DNA of 64,000 nt, taken from the NCBI RefSeq assembly GCF_025642135.1, contig NZ_CP106793.1, positions 4,778,001 to 4,842,000 on the forward strand, in the 5' to 3' direction. Below, one piece after another: positions 36,973 through 45,892 of this stretch (within the stretch, counting starts at the first letter, position 1; the number at the start of each line of letters is the position of its first letter). The position numbers and the translations under genes are program-made. This stretch comes from Streptomyces cynarae (lineage in GTDB: Bacteria; Actinomycetota; Actinomycetes; Streptomycetales; Streptomycetaceae). The notes beneath the pieces were generated by a model. The model did not search any database, was not told the origin of the DNA, and saw nothing but the letters and a program-made list of their open reading frames with translations.

Positions 36973-38940
36973 TCAGGCCCCGGGCGGCTCCCGGCGCCTG
37001 CGCCCCAGCAGGTCAGCGAGACCGCGCCGCGTCGCCGCCAGGACCACTCGGTCCTCCGCGCGCAGAACGTAGGTGGGCGGCAGGTCCCAGACCAGGCCCG
37101 AGGCGCGGTCGGGCGGGCGCGTCTCCGGGTCCGGCGTCCGGCCGTGTTCTCCCGGCGCCGCCGTGTCCAGGGCGAGCACCCGCCACGCCCCGGCGCGGAA
37201 CGCCTGGGCGACCGTCTTCCCCTCCAGCTGCGGATGCCCGGCCACGTCCACGGCGGCGAACAGCAGCACCCGCCGCTCCACCGGGATCGCCCCCAGGATC
37301 TGCCGGCCCAGCATGGCCCCGGCGAACGCCGGCGCGGCCAGGTGGGACACGCTGCGGCTGCGCGTCTGTGCGTGCGGGTGCGCCGCGCGCAGGGTGCGGT
37401 AGACGGCGGTCGCGAAGTCGTCGTCGTACAGGCGCAGGACGACCCGCAGGTCGGGGCGTACCGAACGGGCGTACAGGACGGCCTCGAGGTTCGTCGTGTC
37501 GGAGCTGGTCAGGGCGAGCAGCGCGTGCGCCCGGTGGATCTTGGCGGCTTCCAGCACACCTTCCTGTGTCACGTCCCCGAGCACGACCGGCACCCGGAGC
37601 CGCCGGGCCGTCGCGAGGCCGCGCGCCTCCGGGTCGGCCTCCACGCACACCACCGGGATCTTCAGCTCCCGCAGCCGGGTCATGACCCGGGTGCCGATCT
37701 TGCCGACGCCGAGCAGCACCACGTGTCCGGACAGCCCGCGCGGCGGTCTGCGCAGCGCGGTTCCGCTGCGGAAGGTGCCGAGGGCTTCGAGCACGGCCGC
37801 CAGCAGCACGGGAAGGAGCAGCAACCCGACCAACGAGGACAGCAGTTGCAGGATCTGCCGCCCGACGGGTTCACCGATGGCCGGGTTGTCGATGGCGAAC
37901 AGGTCCAGCAGCGTCAAGTAGGTGGCGCGCAGCGGGGGTTCACCGGTGACCGCCATCGACGCGATCGCGAGTCCCACCACGCAGCCCACCAGCCCGGCGA
38001 CCGACCAGCGCAGCCGCCGCGAGAACAGCGAGCCGAGCGGTACGACACTGCGCCCGGCGGGCAGCGCCGGACCGGTGTAGGAGACGGTCTCCAGGACGAT
38101 GGTGCCGCGTCCGGTGGCCTCCGCCACCGCGCTTTCGTCCGGCAGGAGTTCGGGACCCTGCTCGCCGTCGAAGCCGTCGAAGCCGTCGCCCCCGGCCGGG
38201 GCGTTGACCGTCGCGGACAGCAACGCCAGCGTGCACAGCCCGGGGTCGGCGACCTGACCCGGCCGTGGCGGCGGGCGCTCCACGGCCCGCAGCATCAGCC
38301 CGTCGGTCTGCACCACCTTGGTGGTGCCGGCGACGGCGGTCGCGGCCAGGGCGGGCGCGGCGGTGTCGGCGTCGGACAGCACGGTCGTGGACGCGTCGAA
38401 CGCCTCGGCGTCGCCGGTCCAGCCGGACGCCAGGGCCGCCGCCTGGTCGAGGAGTGCCTCTATGTGCTGCCCGAGCCGCCGGTTGTACAGGCGCAGGACG
38501 AGCCGCAGCCGCGGGTTGAGGCGGCGGGCGGTGAGCGCGGCGCGGATGTTGGTCTCGTCGTCGTCATAGACGAGCGCCAGCGCCGCCGCCCGGTCCACGC
38601 CGGCCTCCGCGAGCACGGCCTCGGACGCCTCGGGAGCCTCCACCATCCGTACCGAACCGGCGGGTTCGGTGCTGCGGCCGCCGCCGCCGGATCCCGTGGC
38701 GCGCCCGTCCGTACTGTTGCCGTTGCCGTTGCCGTTGCCGTTGCCATGACCGTTGCCCGCCGCGCGCGTGACCGCGGCGGAGACCCGGTCGAGCAGCGTC
38801 GAGGCGCGGGCACGGCCCACCACCGGCTGCCGGGCGACCCGGACGGCGGGCGGGACGACGAGCGTCACCTGCTCGCCGTAAACCCCGCGCAACTCGGCGG
38901 CCAGCCGGTGCGCGAGCCCGTCGTCCCCGCACACCACCAT
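36973..38940 (-). CDS. TrkA-N/RCK-type NAD-binding ion-channel-like membrane protein
   Basis: 655 residues from ATG 38940, where a Rossmann strand begins (HMVVCGDDGLAHRLAAEL); GTG 38991 would add 17 residues. Two NAD-binding (RCK) halves flank a central membrane part: the first half includes ALVYDDDETNIRAALTARRL, the second HVVLLGVGKIGTRVMTRL and HALLALTSSDTTNLEAVLYA. Between them are two helices (WSVAGLVGCVVGLAIASM; LLSSLVGLLLLPVLLAAVL) with a TYLTLLDLF pore-like stretch, as in CastOR-type or Kch-like proteins. A GN-repeat linker sits near residues 78-92. Gated potassium or other cation flow is likely; selectivity cannot be read. Confidence 0.82.
   Translation of the reverse strand: MVVCGDDGLAHRLAAELRGVYGEQVTLVVPPAVRVARQPVVGRARASTLLDRVSAAVTRAAGNGHGNGNGNGNGNSTDGRATGSGGGGRSTEPAGSVRMVEAPEASEAVLAEAGVDRAAALALVYDDDETNIRAALTARRLNPRLRLVLRLYNRRLGQHIEALLDQAAALASGWTGDAEAFDASTTVLSDADTAAPALAATAVAGTTKVVQTDGLMLRAVERPPPRPGQVADPGLCTLALLSATVNAPAGGDGFDGFDGEQGPELLPDESAVAEATGRGTIVLETVSYTGPALPAGRSVVPLGSLFSRRLRWSVAGLVGCVVGLAIASMAVTGEPPLRATYLTLLDLFAIDNPAIGEPVGRQILQLLSSLVGLLLLPVLLAAVLEALGTFRSGTALRRPPRGLSGHVVLLGVGKIGTRVMTRLRELKIPVVCVEADPEARGLATARRLRVPVVLGDVTQEGVLEAAKIHRAHALLALTSSDTTNLEAVLYARSVRPDLRVVLRLYDDDFATAVYRTLRAAHPHAQTRSRSVSHLAAPAFAGAMLGRQILGAIPVERRVLLFAAVDVAGHPQLEGKTVAQAFRAGAWRVLALDTAAPGEHGRTPDPETRPPDRASGLVWDLPPTYVLRAEDRVVLAATRRGLADLLGRRRREPPGA
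38716..38745. repeat. hexanucleotide tandem repeat, 5 copies
   Basis: GTTGCC repeated five times (38716-38745), with a sixth copy after ATGACC, encoding Gly-Asn units in the channel-like protein. Slippage would change copy number in frame. Confidence 0.9.
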
Positions 38941-39102
38941 GTGCGGGACGCCGTCACCCGACCCGTTCTGCTGCGGAACCCCTGCCCCCACGGGGAGAAA
39001 GACTGCCGTATCGGGGGTGCTGGTTCCACAGAGGCGCGAGAGGCGTCGGGTCTCGCCCGCACGGGTGACGGTGACGACGGTGAAGAGCGGGGCCGCTGTC
39101 CT

Positions 39103-39115
39103 TGAGTCATACTCA
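39103..39115. promoter_or_regulatory. possible operator upstream of the aquaporin gene
   Basis: TGAGT-CAT-ACTCA, a 5-bp inverted repeat about 80 bases before the aquaporin start. Regulator unknown. Confidence 0.3.
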
Positions 39116-39195
39116 TGGTGTGCTCGACCGGCGTCCTCGACCGCGGCCGGGGAACGAGCCCGTCACCGGCCGGAACAGTCCCTGAGGGGGCCATC

Positions 39196-40143
39196 ATGGC
39201 TGTGGAAACCCCGCCTCTGCTCACACCCTCCCGCCTCAGGCGCCGAGGGGGCCTGCTGGGCGAGTGCCTCGCGGAGTTCCTAGGGACGTTCGTCCTCGTC
39301 GCGTTCGGATGCGGTTCGGTCGCGACGGCGGTCGCCGCGCTGCCGGGATCCGGCCGTACCGCGGGACCCACCGTCTTCTTCCTCAGCGCCGGCGACTGGC
39401 TCCTGATCACCTGGGGCTGGGCCCTCGCCGTGACGTTCGGCATCTATGTCGCGGGCGGCGTCAGCGGCGCCCACATCAATCCGGCGGTCACGCTGGCGTT
39501 CGCGGTGCGCCGCCGGTTCCCCTGGCCCAAGGTCCTCCCGTACTGGTTCGCGCAGTTGGCCGGCGGGTTCGGCGGGGCAGCGCTGGTGTACGCGGTCTAC
39601 CACGACGCGATCAACACCTTCGATCACGCCATGACGGGGCCGAAGACGAACGGGCACACGCTCGCCAGCTTCTCGATCTTCGGTACGTTCCCCGCGCCGT
39701 TCTTCCACGGCGGCATCTGGGGTCCGCTCGTGGACCAGATCGTCGGTACGGCCTTCCTGGTCGTGTTCGTCGTCGCGGTCATCGACCTGCGCAACACGGG
39801 GGTACGGGCCAACCTGGGGCCCTTCGTGATCGGCCTCGCGGTCGCCGCCATCGGCATGTCCTACGGCGCGAACGCCGGGTACGCCATCAACCCCGCCCGG
39901 GACTTCGGCCCCCGCCTGTTCACCTGGGTGGCGGGCTGGCAGAGCCTCGCGCTGCCCGGCACGCTCCCCGGCTCCTTCAGCGACTACTGGTGGATCCCGA
40001 TCGTCGGTCCTCTCGTCGGCGGTGTGGTCGGGGTCCTGGTCTACGACCTGTTCATCGGCGACGTCCTGCACATCCGGGCACAGCGCGGCGAGCGGCCGGA
40101 ACCCGGCCGGGCCCGTCCGGCGGAGGCCACGGACGAGGAGTGA
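39196..40143 (+). CDS. MIP-family channel, glycerol-facilitator-like
   Basis: 315 residues from ATG 39196 (GAGGGGG site). Six helices and two half-helix pore loops with NPA motifs: [14 protein letters not shown] (Asn95) and [14 protein letters not shown]. The Asp after the second NPAR is the mark of aquaglyceroporins, so glycerol or similar small polyols are likely rather than water only. Charged, disordered C-terminal tail. No glycerol kinase nearby; monocistronic with convergent phosphatase gene. Confidence 0.93.
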   Translation: MAVETPPLLTPSRLRRRGGLLGECLAEFLGTFVLVAFGCGSVATAVAALPGSGRTAGPTVFFLSAGDWLLITWGWALAVTFGIYVAGGVSGAHINPAVTLAFAVRRRFPWPKVLPYWFAQLAGGFGGAALVYAVYHDAINTFDHAMTGPKTNGHTLASFSIFGTFPAPFFHGGIWGPLVDQIVGTAFLVVFVVAVIDLRNTGVRANLGPFVIGLAVAAIGMSYGANAGYAINPARDFGPRLFTWVAGWQSLALPGTLPGSFSDYWWIPIVGPLVGGVVGVLVYDLFIGDVLHIRAQRGERPEPGRARPAEATDEE

Positions 40144-40191
40144 CCGGCGGCCCGCCTGAACCGGACGCCCGCATCTCAGCGCAAAGGAATC

Positions 40192-42345
40192 TCAACCGGA
40201 GACCGGATGCCCACCGGGCGCGCGCAGCAGGAGGACGGCGATGTCGTCGGTGTGCCGGCCGCTGGGCCAGACGTGGCGGACCAGGCCGTCGATCACGTCC
40301 TCCAGCGCATGGTCGCGGACGTCGGCCAGATACCGCGCCAGGGCGTCGGTGGCCCGGCTGGTGTCGGTGCCGGGGACTTCGACGAGGCCGTCGGTGTAGA
40401 AGGCCAGCAGGGCGTCGGCGGGGAGCGGCACGCGGGTGACGGGGTACCGGAAGTCGACGTCGACGCCGAGCAGCGGTCCGGGCTCCACCTGAAGCAGGCC
40501 GGCCTCGTGGGAGCCGTGGCACAGCAGCGGCGGAACGTGGCCGGCGCTGGCAAGGGCGATCTCCCGGCCGGCCAGGTCGAGCTGTGCGTAGAGGCAGGAG
40601 ACGAGCAGACCGGAGTTCAGGTCGGCGAGGAGCCGGTTGGTGCAGGCCAGGACCTGGTCCGGGGGTGCGCCGGCGGTGGCGTGGGCGTGGATGGCGGTAC
40701 GCACCTGGCCCATGAGGGCGGCCGCGGCGATGCTGTGGCCCTCGACGTCGCCGATGACGGCGGCCGCGGTGGTGGCGCCGAGGCGCAGCAGGTCGTAGAA
40801 GTCGCCGCCGACCTCGACGCCGCGGCTCGCGGGCAGGTAGCGGGCGGCCACGTCGAGTCCGGCCACGGTCGGCAGGGCGCGCGGCAGGAGTGCCTGCTGG
40901 AGGTCGTGCGCGACGCCGTGCTGGGCGTCGTACAGCCGGGCGCGGTCCAGGGCCTGCGCGATCAGCCCGGCCAGTGAGGTCATGACGGCCCGCTCGTCGG
41001 CGGAGAAGGTGTGGGGCCGGACGTAGGAGAGGACGCAGCAGCCCACCGGCCGTCCCGTGATCATCAGAGGGAGGAAGGCCCAGGCCTGTTTGCCGCTCAG
41101 CAGGGGCGCATCGGGGTAACTGCGGGACAGTTCCGGAGGGCTGGCGAAGAAGGCGGGGGTGCCGGTGGCGAGGACCTGCCCGGCGGGGGAGAGGTCGGTG
41201 TCCAGCATGAGCCCGTCCAGGCGGTCGACGACCTCGGGCGGGTAGCCGAACGAGCCGAGGATCTTCAGACGGCCGGCGTCGGCGGCCGACAGCACCAGGC
41301 CCTGGGCGCGGAAGGCGGGGAGGATCTGGTCCGCGATCAGCTCGAACAGGTCGCGCACGCTCACCGTTTCCGTGAGCGCGGCGGCCAGGTGGACCAGCTG
41401 GTACAGACGGCCGGTCGGGGTCACCGTGACCGGCCGGGGACGCGTACTCGGTGTGGACTGCTCCGCGGCAGGGGTTATACGGACGCTGATGCCGCTGGTG
41501 TCCGGGTAGAGCTCGAAGGTCAGCCACTGGTCCGGTGGGCGCAGGGCGGTGAAGGACAGGGGGGCGCGGCTGACCACGGCCGTGCGGTAGTGGTCCTCGA
41601 TCACGGGGTCGTCCATCCACGGCAGCGACTGCCAGGGCCGGGTGCCCAGCAGTCGGCCGTCGTCGCGGCCCAGCAGGCGGGCGGCGGTCTTGGTGACGAA
41701 CGTGATCCTGCCCTCCAGATCGAGGGCCAAGGCGCCCTCGGGGAGGCGTTCGGCGTAGTCGACGGCGACGAGGCCGACGTGGGCGGGGTGGCGCGGGGCG
41801 TCGAGGGAGACGATGCGCGGCTGGTCGGGAAGCGTGGGCGGGCGTGACGCGTGGTCCAGGAGACGGGCCAGACGGCGGGCGCTGGAGGTGATGTGGTGGC
41901 GTTCGCGGGAGGTGGGCCTCCGGGCGTGGTCGGCGGGCCACATCAGCACCAGTCCGCCCCAGCAGCGGCGCATTCCGGTCACGGCGTGCGCGGCGAGCGG
42001 GAACCTGTAGGGCAGGACCGCCGCGACACGCGGGTACCGGCGGGCCATGTCGCTCTGGTCCCCGATCCACACCAGCCGTTCCTCGCGGATCGCGTCGGCG
42101 AGCGGGACGGGAGCGGTGAGCGGCAGCCGCCGCCATGGGGAGGTGAACTCCAGAGGCATGCCGCATACGGCCACCAGCCGCAGCACCGGCTCCGCCTCCT
42201 CGATCAGGTAGATACCGCCGATGGAGGCTCCGGTGCGGCGCACCGTCGTGGCCAGGACCGTGTCGAGGGCATCCTCCAGTCCGTCGGGGGCATCGCCCAG
42301 CGCCGGAGCCGTGCCCTTCGGCTCGTCGCCGCCACCCATGGCCAT
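40192..42345 (-). CDS. GAF-PAS-GAF protein phosphatase, PP2C/SpoIIE type
   Basis: 717 residues. A divergent N-terminal GAF domain (ASIGGIYLIEEAEPVLRLVA), a PAS domain (EGALALDLEGRITFVTKTAARLLG), a second GAF (LVLSAADAGRLKILGSFGYPP; GQAWAFLPL-like QAWAFLPLMITGRPVGCC) and a C-terminal SpoIIE phosphatase: LLPRALPTVAGLDVAARYLP, VGGDFYDLLRLG, VIGDVEGHSIAAAALM, LLAFYTDGLVEVPG. Such proteins dephosphorylate anti-anti-sigma factors and so feed sigma-B-like pathways. No partner kinase or STAS gene is in the window. Cytoplasmic. Confidence 0.9.
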   Translation of the reverse strand: MAMGGGDEPKGTAPALGDAPDGLEDALDTVLATTVRRTGASIGGIYLIEEAEPVLRLVAVCGMPLEFTSPWRRLPLTAPVPLADAIREERLVWIGDQSDMARRYPRVAAVLPYRFPLAAHAVTGMRRCWGGLVLMWPADHARRPTSRERHHITSSARRLARLLDHASRPPTLPDQPRIVSLDAPRHPAHVGLVAVDYAERLPEGALALDLEGRITFVTKTAARLLGRDDGRLLGTRPWQSLPWMDDPVIEDHYRTAVVSRAPLSFTALRPPDQWLTFELYPDTSGISVRITPAAEQSTPSTRPRPVTVTPTGRLYQLVHLAAALTETVSVRDLFELIADQILPAFRAQGLVLSAADAGRLKILGSFGYPPEVVDRLDGLMLDTDLSPAGQVLATGTPAFFASPPELSRSYPDAPLLSGKQAWAFLPLMITGRPVGCCVLSYVRPHTFSADERAVMTSLAGLIAQALDRARLYDAQHGVAHDLQQALLPRALPTVAGLDVAARYLPASRGVEVGGDFYDLLRLGATTAAAVIGDVEGHSIAAAALMGQVRTAIHAHATAGAPPDQVLACTNRLLADLNSGLLVSCLYAQLDLAGREIALASAGHVPPLLCHGSHEAGLLQVEPGPLLGVDVDFRYPVTRVPLPADALLAFYTDGLVEVPGTDTSRATDALARYLADVRDHALEDVIDGLVRHVWPSGRHTDDIAVLLLRAPGGHPVSG

Positions 42346-42747
42346 ATCCGGACAATACGCCCATCGGAGGGTGCTGACATCGCAAGCGTCGCCGCTCGGG
42401 CGGGCTGCCGGACCGTTCTCGCCGTTCCTCCCGGCGCGGCAGGTGCCCGGCGGCCGGAAGGCGAGGGCCGTGGTGGCCGCGCACTGCGGATTTCACCCAA
42501 AGTGATGGACGATAGGATGGATTTGTGGGACTGGATCCCATCTGAGGCAGATGTCACCTGCGGGTGGTGATCCGGGGACGCCGTACCCGAGCCCAGCCGG
42601 AGTCGCCATGAACTCCAACCGAGCCGTCGGCACCGCCCCCCGGCCTTCGCTGCCGGCACGGACGCGGTCATGACTTTCCGTGGCGGGCGGGCAGTCCCCT
42701 GGCGCGGCCGGGCAATCCCTCGGCGCGAGCAGGCCGTATATAGCGGT
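42346..42747. other. intergenic region upstream of the ECF sigma operon
   Basis: 402 bases between divergent genes without a recognised gene. It carries TCAC-N5-GTGA (42493-42505) followed by GGATGGAT (42515-42522), a pair of elements found again at 44332-44362. TATATAGC sits just before the sigma gene start. Confidence 0.5.
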
Positions 42748-43335
42748 ATGCAGAGGTTCCGGTTCCCGGTGGGCCGTCTCCCGGACGAGGCTCTGCTGTC
42801 CGGGCTGGCCACCGGCGATCCGGAGCTCGCCGTCACCTTCGTACGGAGGTTCCAGCACAAGGTCTTCGGTGTCGCCGTCGCCGTCACCGGGGACCCGCAG
42901 CTCGCCGAGGACATCGCCCAGCAGACGTTCGAACGGGCGTGGCGCCATGCACAGATCTACGACTCCCGCCGGGGTTCCGTGACGACCTGGCTGACCACCA
43001 TCGCCCACAACCTCGCCATCGACGCCGTCCGGTCCCGGCGGCCGGAGCCGCTGGCGCCCGACGACCTCGAGGCGATCCTGGGCGTCGTCAGCGAGACACC
43101 CGAGCAGTACGCCCTGGCCGACGAGGCCTCCTCGCGGCTGCGGGCCGCGGTGGCGCAGCTCCCGCGCGAACAGGGCCGTGCCCTGGTGATGGCGGGCATA
43201 TACGGAATGACGGCCCAGCAGATCGCCGACTGGGAGCACATCCCGCTGGGCACCGCCAAGACACGCATCAGGACGGCGATGGGCAAGTTGCGCACCACCC
43301 TCGCCCCTCCCCAGGGGAGGGACCATGCCCAGTGA
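42748..43335 (+). CDS. ECF RNA polymerase sigma factor
   Basis: 195 residues from ATG 42748; 42670 is an alternative with an Arg-rich extension. Region 2: VTFVRRFQHKVFGVAVAVTG and LAEDIAQQTFERAWRHAQIY; region 4: LPREQGRALVMAGIYGMTAQ and HIPLGTAKTRIRTAMGKL. The next gene overlaps it by 11 bases and encodes a zinc anti-sigma factor, the normal SigK/SigL-like arrangement. TATATAGC just upstream of the ATG could be part of a promoter. Confidence 0.93.
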   Translation: MQRFRFPVGRLPDEALLSGLATGDPELAVTFVRRFQHKVFGVAVAVTGDPQLAEDIAQQTFERAWRHAQIYDSRRGSVTTWLTTIAHNLAIDAVRSRRPEPLAPDDLEAILGVVSETPEQYALADEASSRLRAAVAQLPREQGRALVMAGIYGMTAQQIADWEHIPLGTAKTRIRTAMGKLRTTLAPPQGRDHAQ

Positions 43336-44251
43336 CGTGACCTGCGAGAAGGTGCGGGAGATCGGCGCCGAGCTGGCCCTCGGCGTGCTTCCCGGCCGGG
43401 AACGCGCCGGGGCGGTCGCCCATCTGGACCGGTGCGCGGACTGCCGGGAGTACGTCGCGCAGCTCACTCTCGTCGGCGACCGGCTGATCGGGCTGCTTCC
43501 GTGCGGTGAGCCGCCGGTCGGGTTCGAGACCCGGGTGGCGCAGGCGCTGACACGAAGCGCGCAGGGGCAGGGTGAGCAGGCCCAGGATGTGCGGACAGAG
43601 GACGCGCAGGCCCCGGGTGCGCAGGTCGGCGACGGGGTGCAGGTCGAGAGTGTGCCGGTCGAGGGCGCGCAGGTCGACGGTGTGCAGGTCGAGGGTATGC
43701 AGACGAACGGCGCACAGGCGCAGGGAACTCCGGCGCACGAAGGGCGTTCGCGCGCCCGCGAGGCCGGCATCCCCCGTCAGAGCCGGCGCGGGCGCCGGGT
43801 ACGGCTGCGGGTCGCCTCCGCCGTGGCCGCCCTCGCCCTCGCCTTCGGGTTCGGCGGCTGGGCCGTCGGCACGGCGATCGAGGAGCTCGCGGCCGGCCCC
43901 TCCAACCCCGCCGGGGCACCCACGGGCATGCTGAGGGCCTCACTGGTCTCGGCCCGGGCCTTCGGGAAGTCGGCGGGCGAGATCTACGCCCACCCCGGGC
44001 CCCAGGGCTGGCTCTACATGTCCGTCGATCTGGCCGACGCCGGGACGCCGTACGACGGCAAGGTCTCCTGCCTGCTGGTGCGGCACGACGGCAGCACGGT
44101 CCGCGTCGGCGAGTTGACCCTGCACAAGGGCTACGGCTACTGGGCCGGCCCCGCCCCCGTCGATGCCTCGACACTGGCGGGCGCCCGACTGGCGGCTCCC
44201 GACGGGACGGTCCTGGCCACGGCTCAGTTCGGCGCATCCGGTCTGGCGTAG
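43325..44251 (+). CDS. zinc-type (ZAS) transmembrane anti-sigma factor
   Basis: 308 residues. N-terminal anti-sigma domain with HLDRCADC (HxxxCxxC zinc motif, residues about 37-44). A long Gln/Val/Gly-rich linker with repeated VQVEG, AQVDG, VQVEG units follows, then one helix (LRVASAVAALALAFGFGGWA) and an outer domain resembling RskA C-terminal (GWLYMSVDLADAGTPYDGKV). Holds the upstream sigma at the membrane until stress or proteolysis frees it. The start overlaps the sigma gene. Confidence 0.93.
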   Translation: MPSDVTCEKVREIGAELALGVLPGRERAGAVAHLDRCADCREYVAQLTLVGDRLIGLLPCGEPPVGFETRVAQALTRSAQGQGEQAQDVRTEDAQAPGAQVGDGVQVESVPVEGAQVDGVQVEGMQTNGAQAQGTPAHEGRSRAREAGIPRQSRRGRRVRLRVASAVAALALAFGFGGWAVGTAIEELAAGPSNPAGAPTGMLRASLVSARAFGKSAGEIYAHPGPQGWLYMSVDLADAGTPYDGKVSCLLVRHDGSTVRVGELTLHKGYGYWAGPAPVDASTLAGARLAAPDGTVLATAQFGASGLA

Positions 44252-44331
44252 GACGAGCGCCGCATGGGCGGTGAACTGCTCGGTCGTCCGCCCTGCCCTG
44301 CGTGCCGTGCCCGATGGTGCGCAAGCCCTGA

Positions 44332-44362
44332 TTCACCCCAAAGAGTGAACAAGTGGATGGAT
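44332..44362. promoter_or_regulatory. inverted-repeat element shared with the sigma gene upstream region
   Basis: TTCAC (44332-44336) and GTGAA (44345-44349) around an 8-base centre, then GGATGGAT (44355-44362). The region before the ECF sigma operon has TCAC-N5-GTGA and GGATGGAT in the same order. Confidence 0.5.
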
Positions 44363-44448
44363 GTCCGGGCTGCCCCCCTTCGGTGCGGTGTCCTGAGGCA
44401 CGCATGCCGTGCCCGGACCGGCGAAGAGGGGAAGAAGAGGGGGAAGCG

Positions 44449-44859
44449 ATGCGGGTGTTCGTGCTGTGCGCGTGGCTGTTGACCGCCGGTTTGGGCGGTT
44501 ACCTCGCCACCGTGTGGATCCGTCACGGCGGACTGCGGCAACGCACGCCCGGCGTGACGCGACTGCCGCTGTGGCTGGTCGTGGGCCATGTGGCACTCGC
44601 CGTGGCCGGGCTCGCGGCCTGGACCGTGTACCTCGTGGGCGGGACGGGGGCCTCGGCCTGGACGGCGTGCGCGGTCGTCCTGGTCGTGGCCGCCTTCGGT
44701 TTCATGATGCTGCTGCGCTGGCTGCCCAGCTCCGGTCGGCACTCCCACGGCGGCACCACCGCCGAACGGCACTTCCCCCTCGCGGCCGTGGTGGCGCACG
44801 GAACGAGCGCCGGCGCCACCGTGCTCCTGGTCGTGCTCGTGGCGCTGCGCCGGGCGTGA
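44449..44859 (+). CDS. small four-helix membrane protein, unknown function
   Basis: 136 residues from ATG 44449 (GAGGGGG site). Four hydrophobic stretches: VFVLCAWLLTAGLGGYLATV, LWLVVGHVALAVAGLAAWTV, WTACAVVLVVAAFGFMMLL and ASAGATVLLVVLVAL-like HGTSAGATVLLVVLVALRR. His-rich loop SSGRHSHGGTTAERHF between helices 3 and 4. No family recognised. The shared upstream element suggests control together with the neighbouring sigma operon, perhaps by that sigma. Confidence 0.78.
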   Translation: MRVFVLCAWLLTAGLGGYLATVWIRHGGLRQRTPGVTRLPLWLVVGHVALAVAGLAAWTVYLVGGTGASAWTACAVVLVVAAFGFMMLLRWLPSSGRHSHGGTTAERHFPLAAVVAHGTSAGATVLLVVLVALRRA

Positions 44860-44866
44860 ATCCGCC

Positions 44867-45706
44867 TCACCCCAGGGTGAGCAGAACGATGGCGACGGCC
44901 GAGCCCACCAGGCCGATCACCTGCGTCCGGGTGGCCCGCTCGTGCAGGACCGCAAGCCCGAGGACCGTGGGAATCGCCGGGTACAGGGAGGCCAGGACGA
45001 CGGCGATGGCCATCATCTGCCGACGGGCCGCCAACAGATAGAGGATGAGGGCGAAGCTCGCACCCGCCCCGACGACGACCGCCTCACCCAGCCGCCGCAC
45101 GGGCTGCCGGAACCGGTGATCCTGCCGCCAGGCGCTCGGTGACAGGAGCAGGACGGCGGCGAGACGCCCGGCGGCCACGGGCCACAGACCGCTCGCCGGG
45201 GCGGCCTGAGCGAGGCCGATGTACTGCAGGGCCACCCCCGAACTGGCGATCAGCCCGTCCACCGACGCCTCCCTCCCGTCCCCGCCCCGGCCGGGGCGAG
45301 AGCCACCGGAGACGAGCCACAGGGCAGGCAGGGTGAGGCAGATCCCCAGCCAGGCCGCCCCTGTGGGCTGGTCGCCCAGGAGGAACACGCCGCTCAGCAC
45401 GGACAGGGCGACCCCGGTGACGGCGCTGACCGGGACCACGATGCTCATGGCTCCCCGGCTCAGCCCGCGGTTGAGGAAGTGCATGGCGGTCCCGCTGCCC
45501 GCCCCCGACAGGGCGCCCCACACCGCGTCCGAGGGCCGAACCGTCTCGGCAGGCACCAGAGCCGCGGCCACCACCGCGAACAGCAGACCGCCGACCTGCC
45601 CGAGGAAGGTGACCACGGTGAAGTGAACCCGGCGGGACAGCAGTCCGCCGGCGAAGTCGACGGCGCCGTAGCAGACCGCCGAGGTCAGCGCGAGAAGAGC
45701 ACCCAT
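44867..45706 (-). CDS. EamA/DMT-superfamily transporter
   Basis: 279 residues, ten membrane helices in two EamA halves: LLALTSAVCYGAVDFAGGLL, GTAMHFLNRGLSRGAMSIVV, then SSGVALQYIGLAQAAPASG and AVVLASLYPAIPTVLGLAVLHER. The family exports amino acids, drugs or other metabolites with proton exchange. Substrate unknown. Convergent with the preceding small membrane gene, divergent from the propeller protein. Confidence 0.9.
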   Translation of the reverse strand: MGALLALTSAVCYGAVDFAGGLLSRRVHFTVVTFLGQVGGLLFAVVAAALVPAETVRPSDAVWGALSGAGSGTAMHFLNRGLSRGAMSIVVPVSAVTGVALSVLSGVFLLGDQPTGAAWLGICLTLPALWLVSGGSRPGRGGDGREASVDGLIASSGVALQYIGLAQAAPASGLWPVAAGRLAAVLLLSPSAWRQDHRFRQPVRRLGEAVVVGAGASFALILYLLAARRQMMAIAVVLASLYPAIPTVLGLAVLHERATRTQVIGLVGSAVAIVLLTLG

Positions 45707-45892
45707 TCACCAAACAGTTCCCAGGCAAGGCCGCTCGATCCCCGTCACCGCCAGGGCTGTTGCTCCCGCGGTGAACACCCCTCGCCGCTCACTCGAGTGC
45801 CTCACGCCCCCTTGATCGGAGATTTTCACGGCTGTTTCATGTCCATGACGGGCGCCTCACCCGGCGCCCGACTCAGCTTTTGGGGGGCACAT

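Noticed and set aside
40052..42541. 829-codon minus-strand frame over the phosphatase
   Set aside because: Pro/Arg/His-rich shadow; the domain text is in the 717-residue frame.
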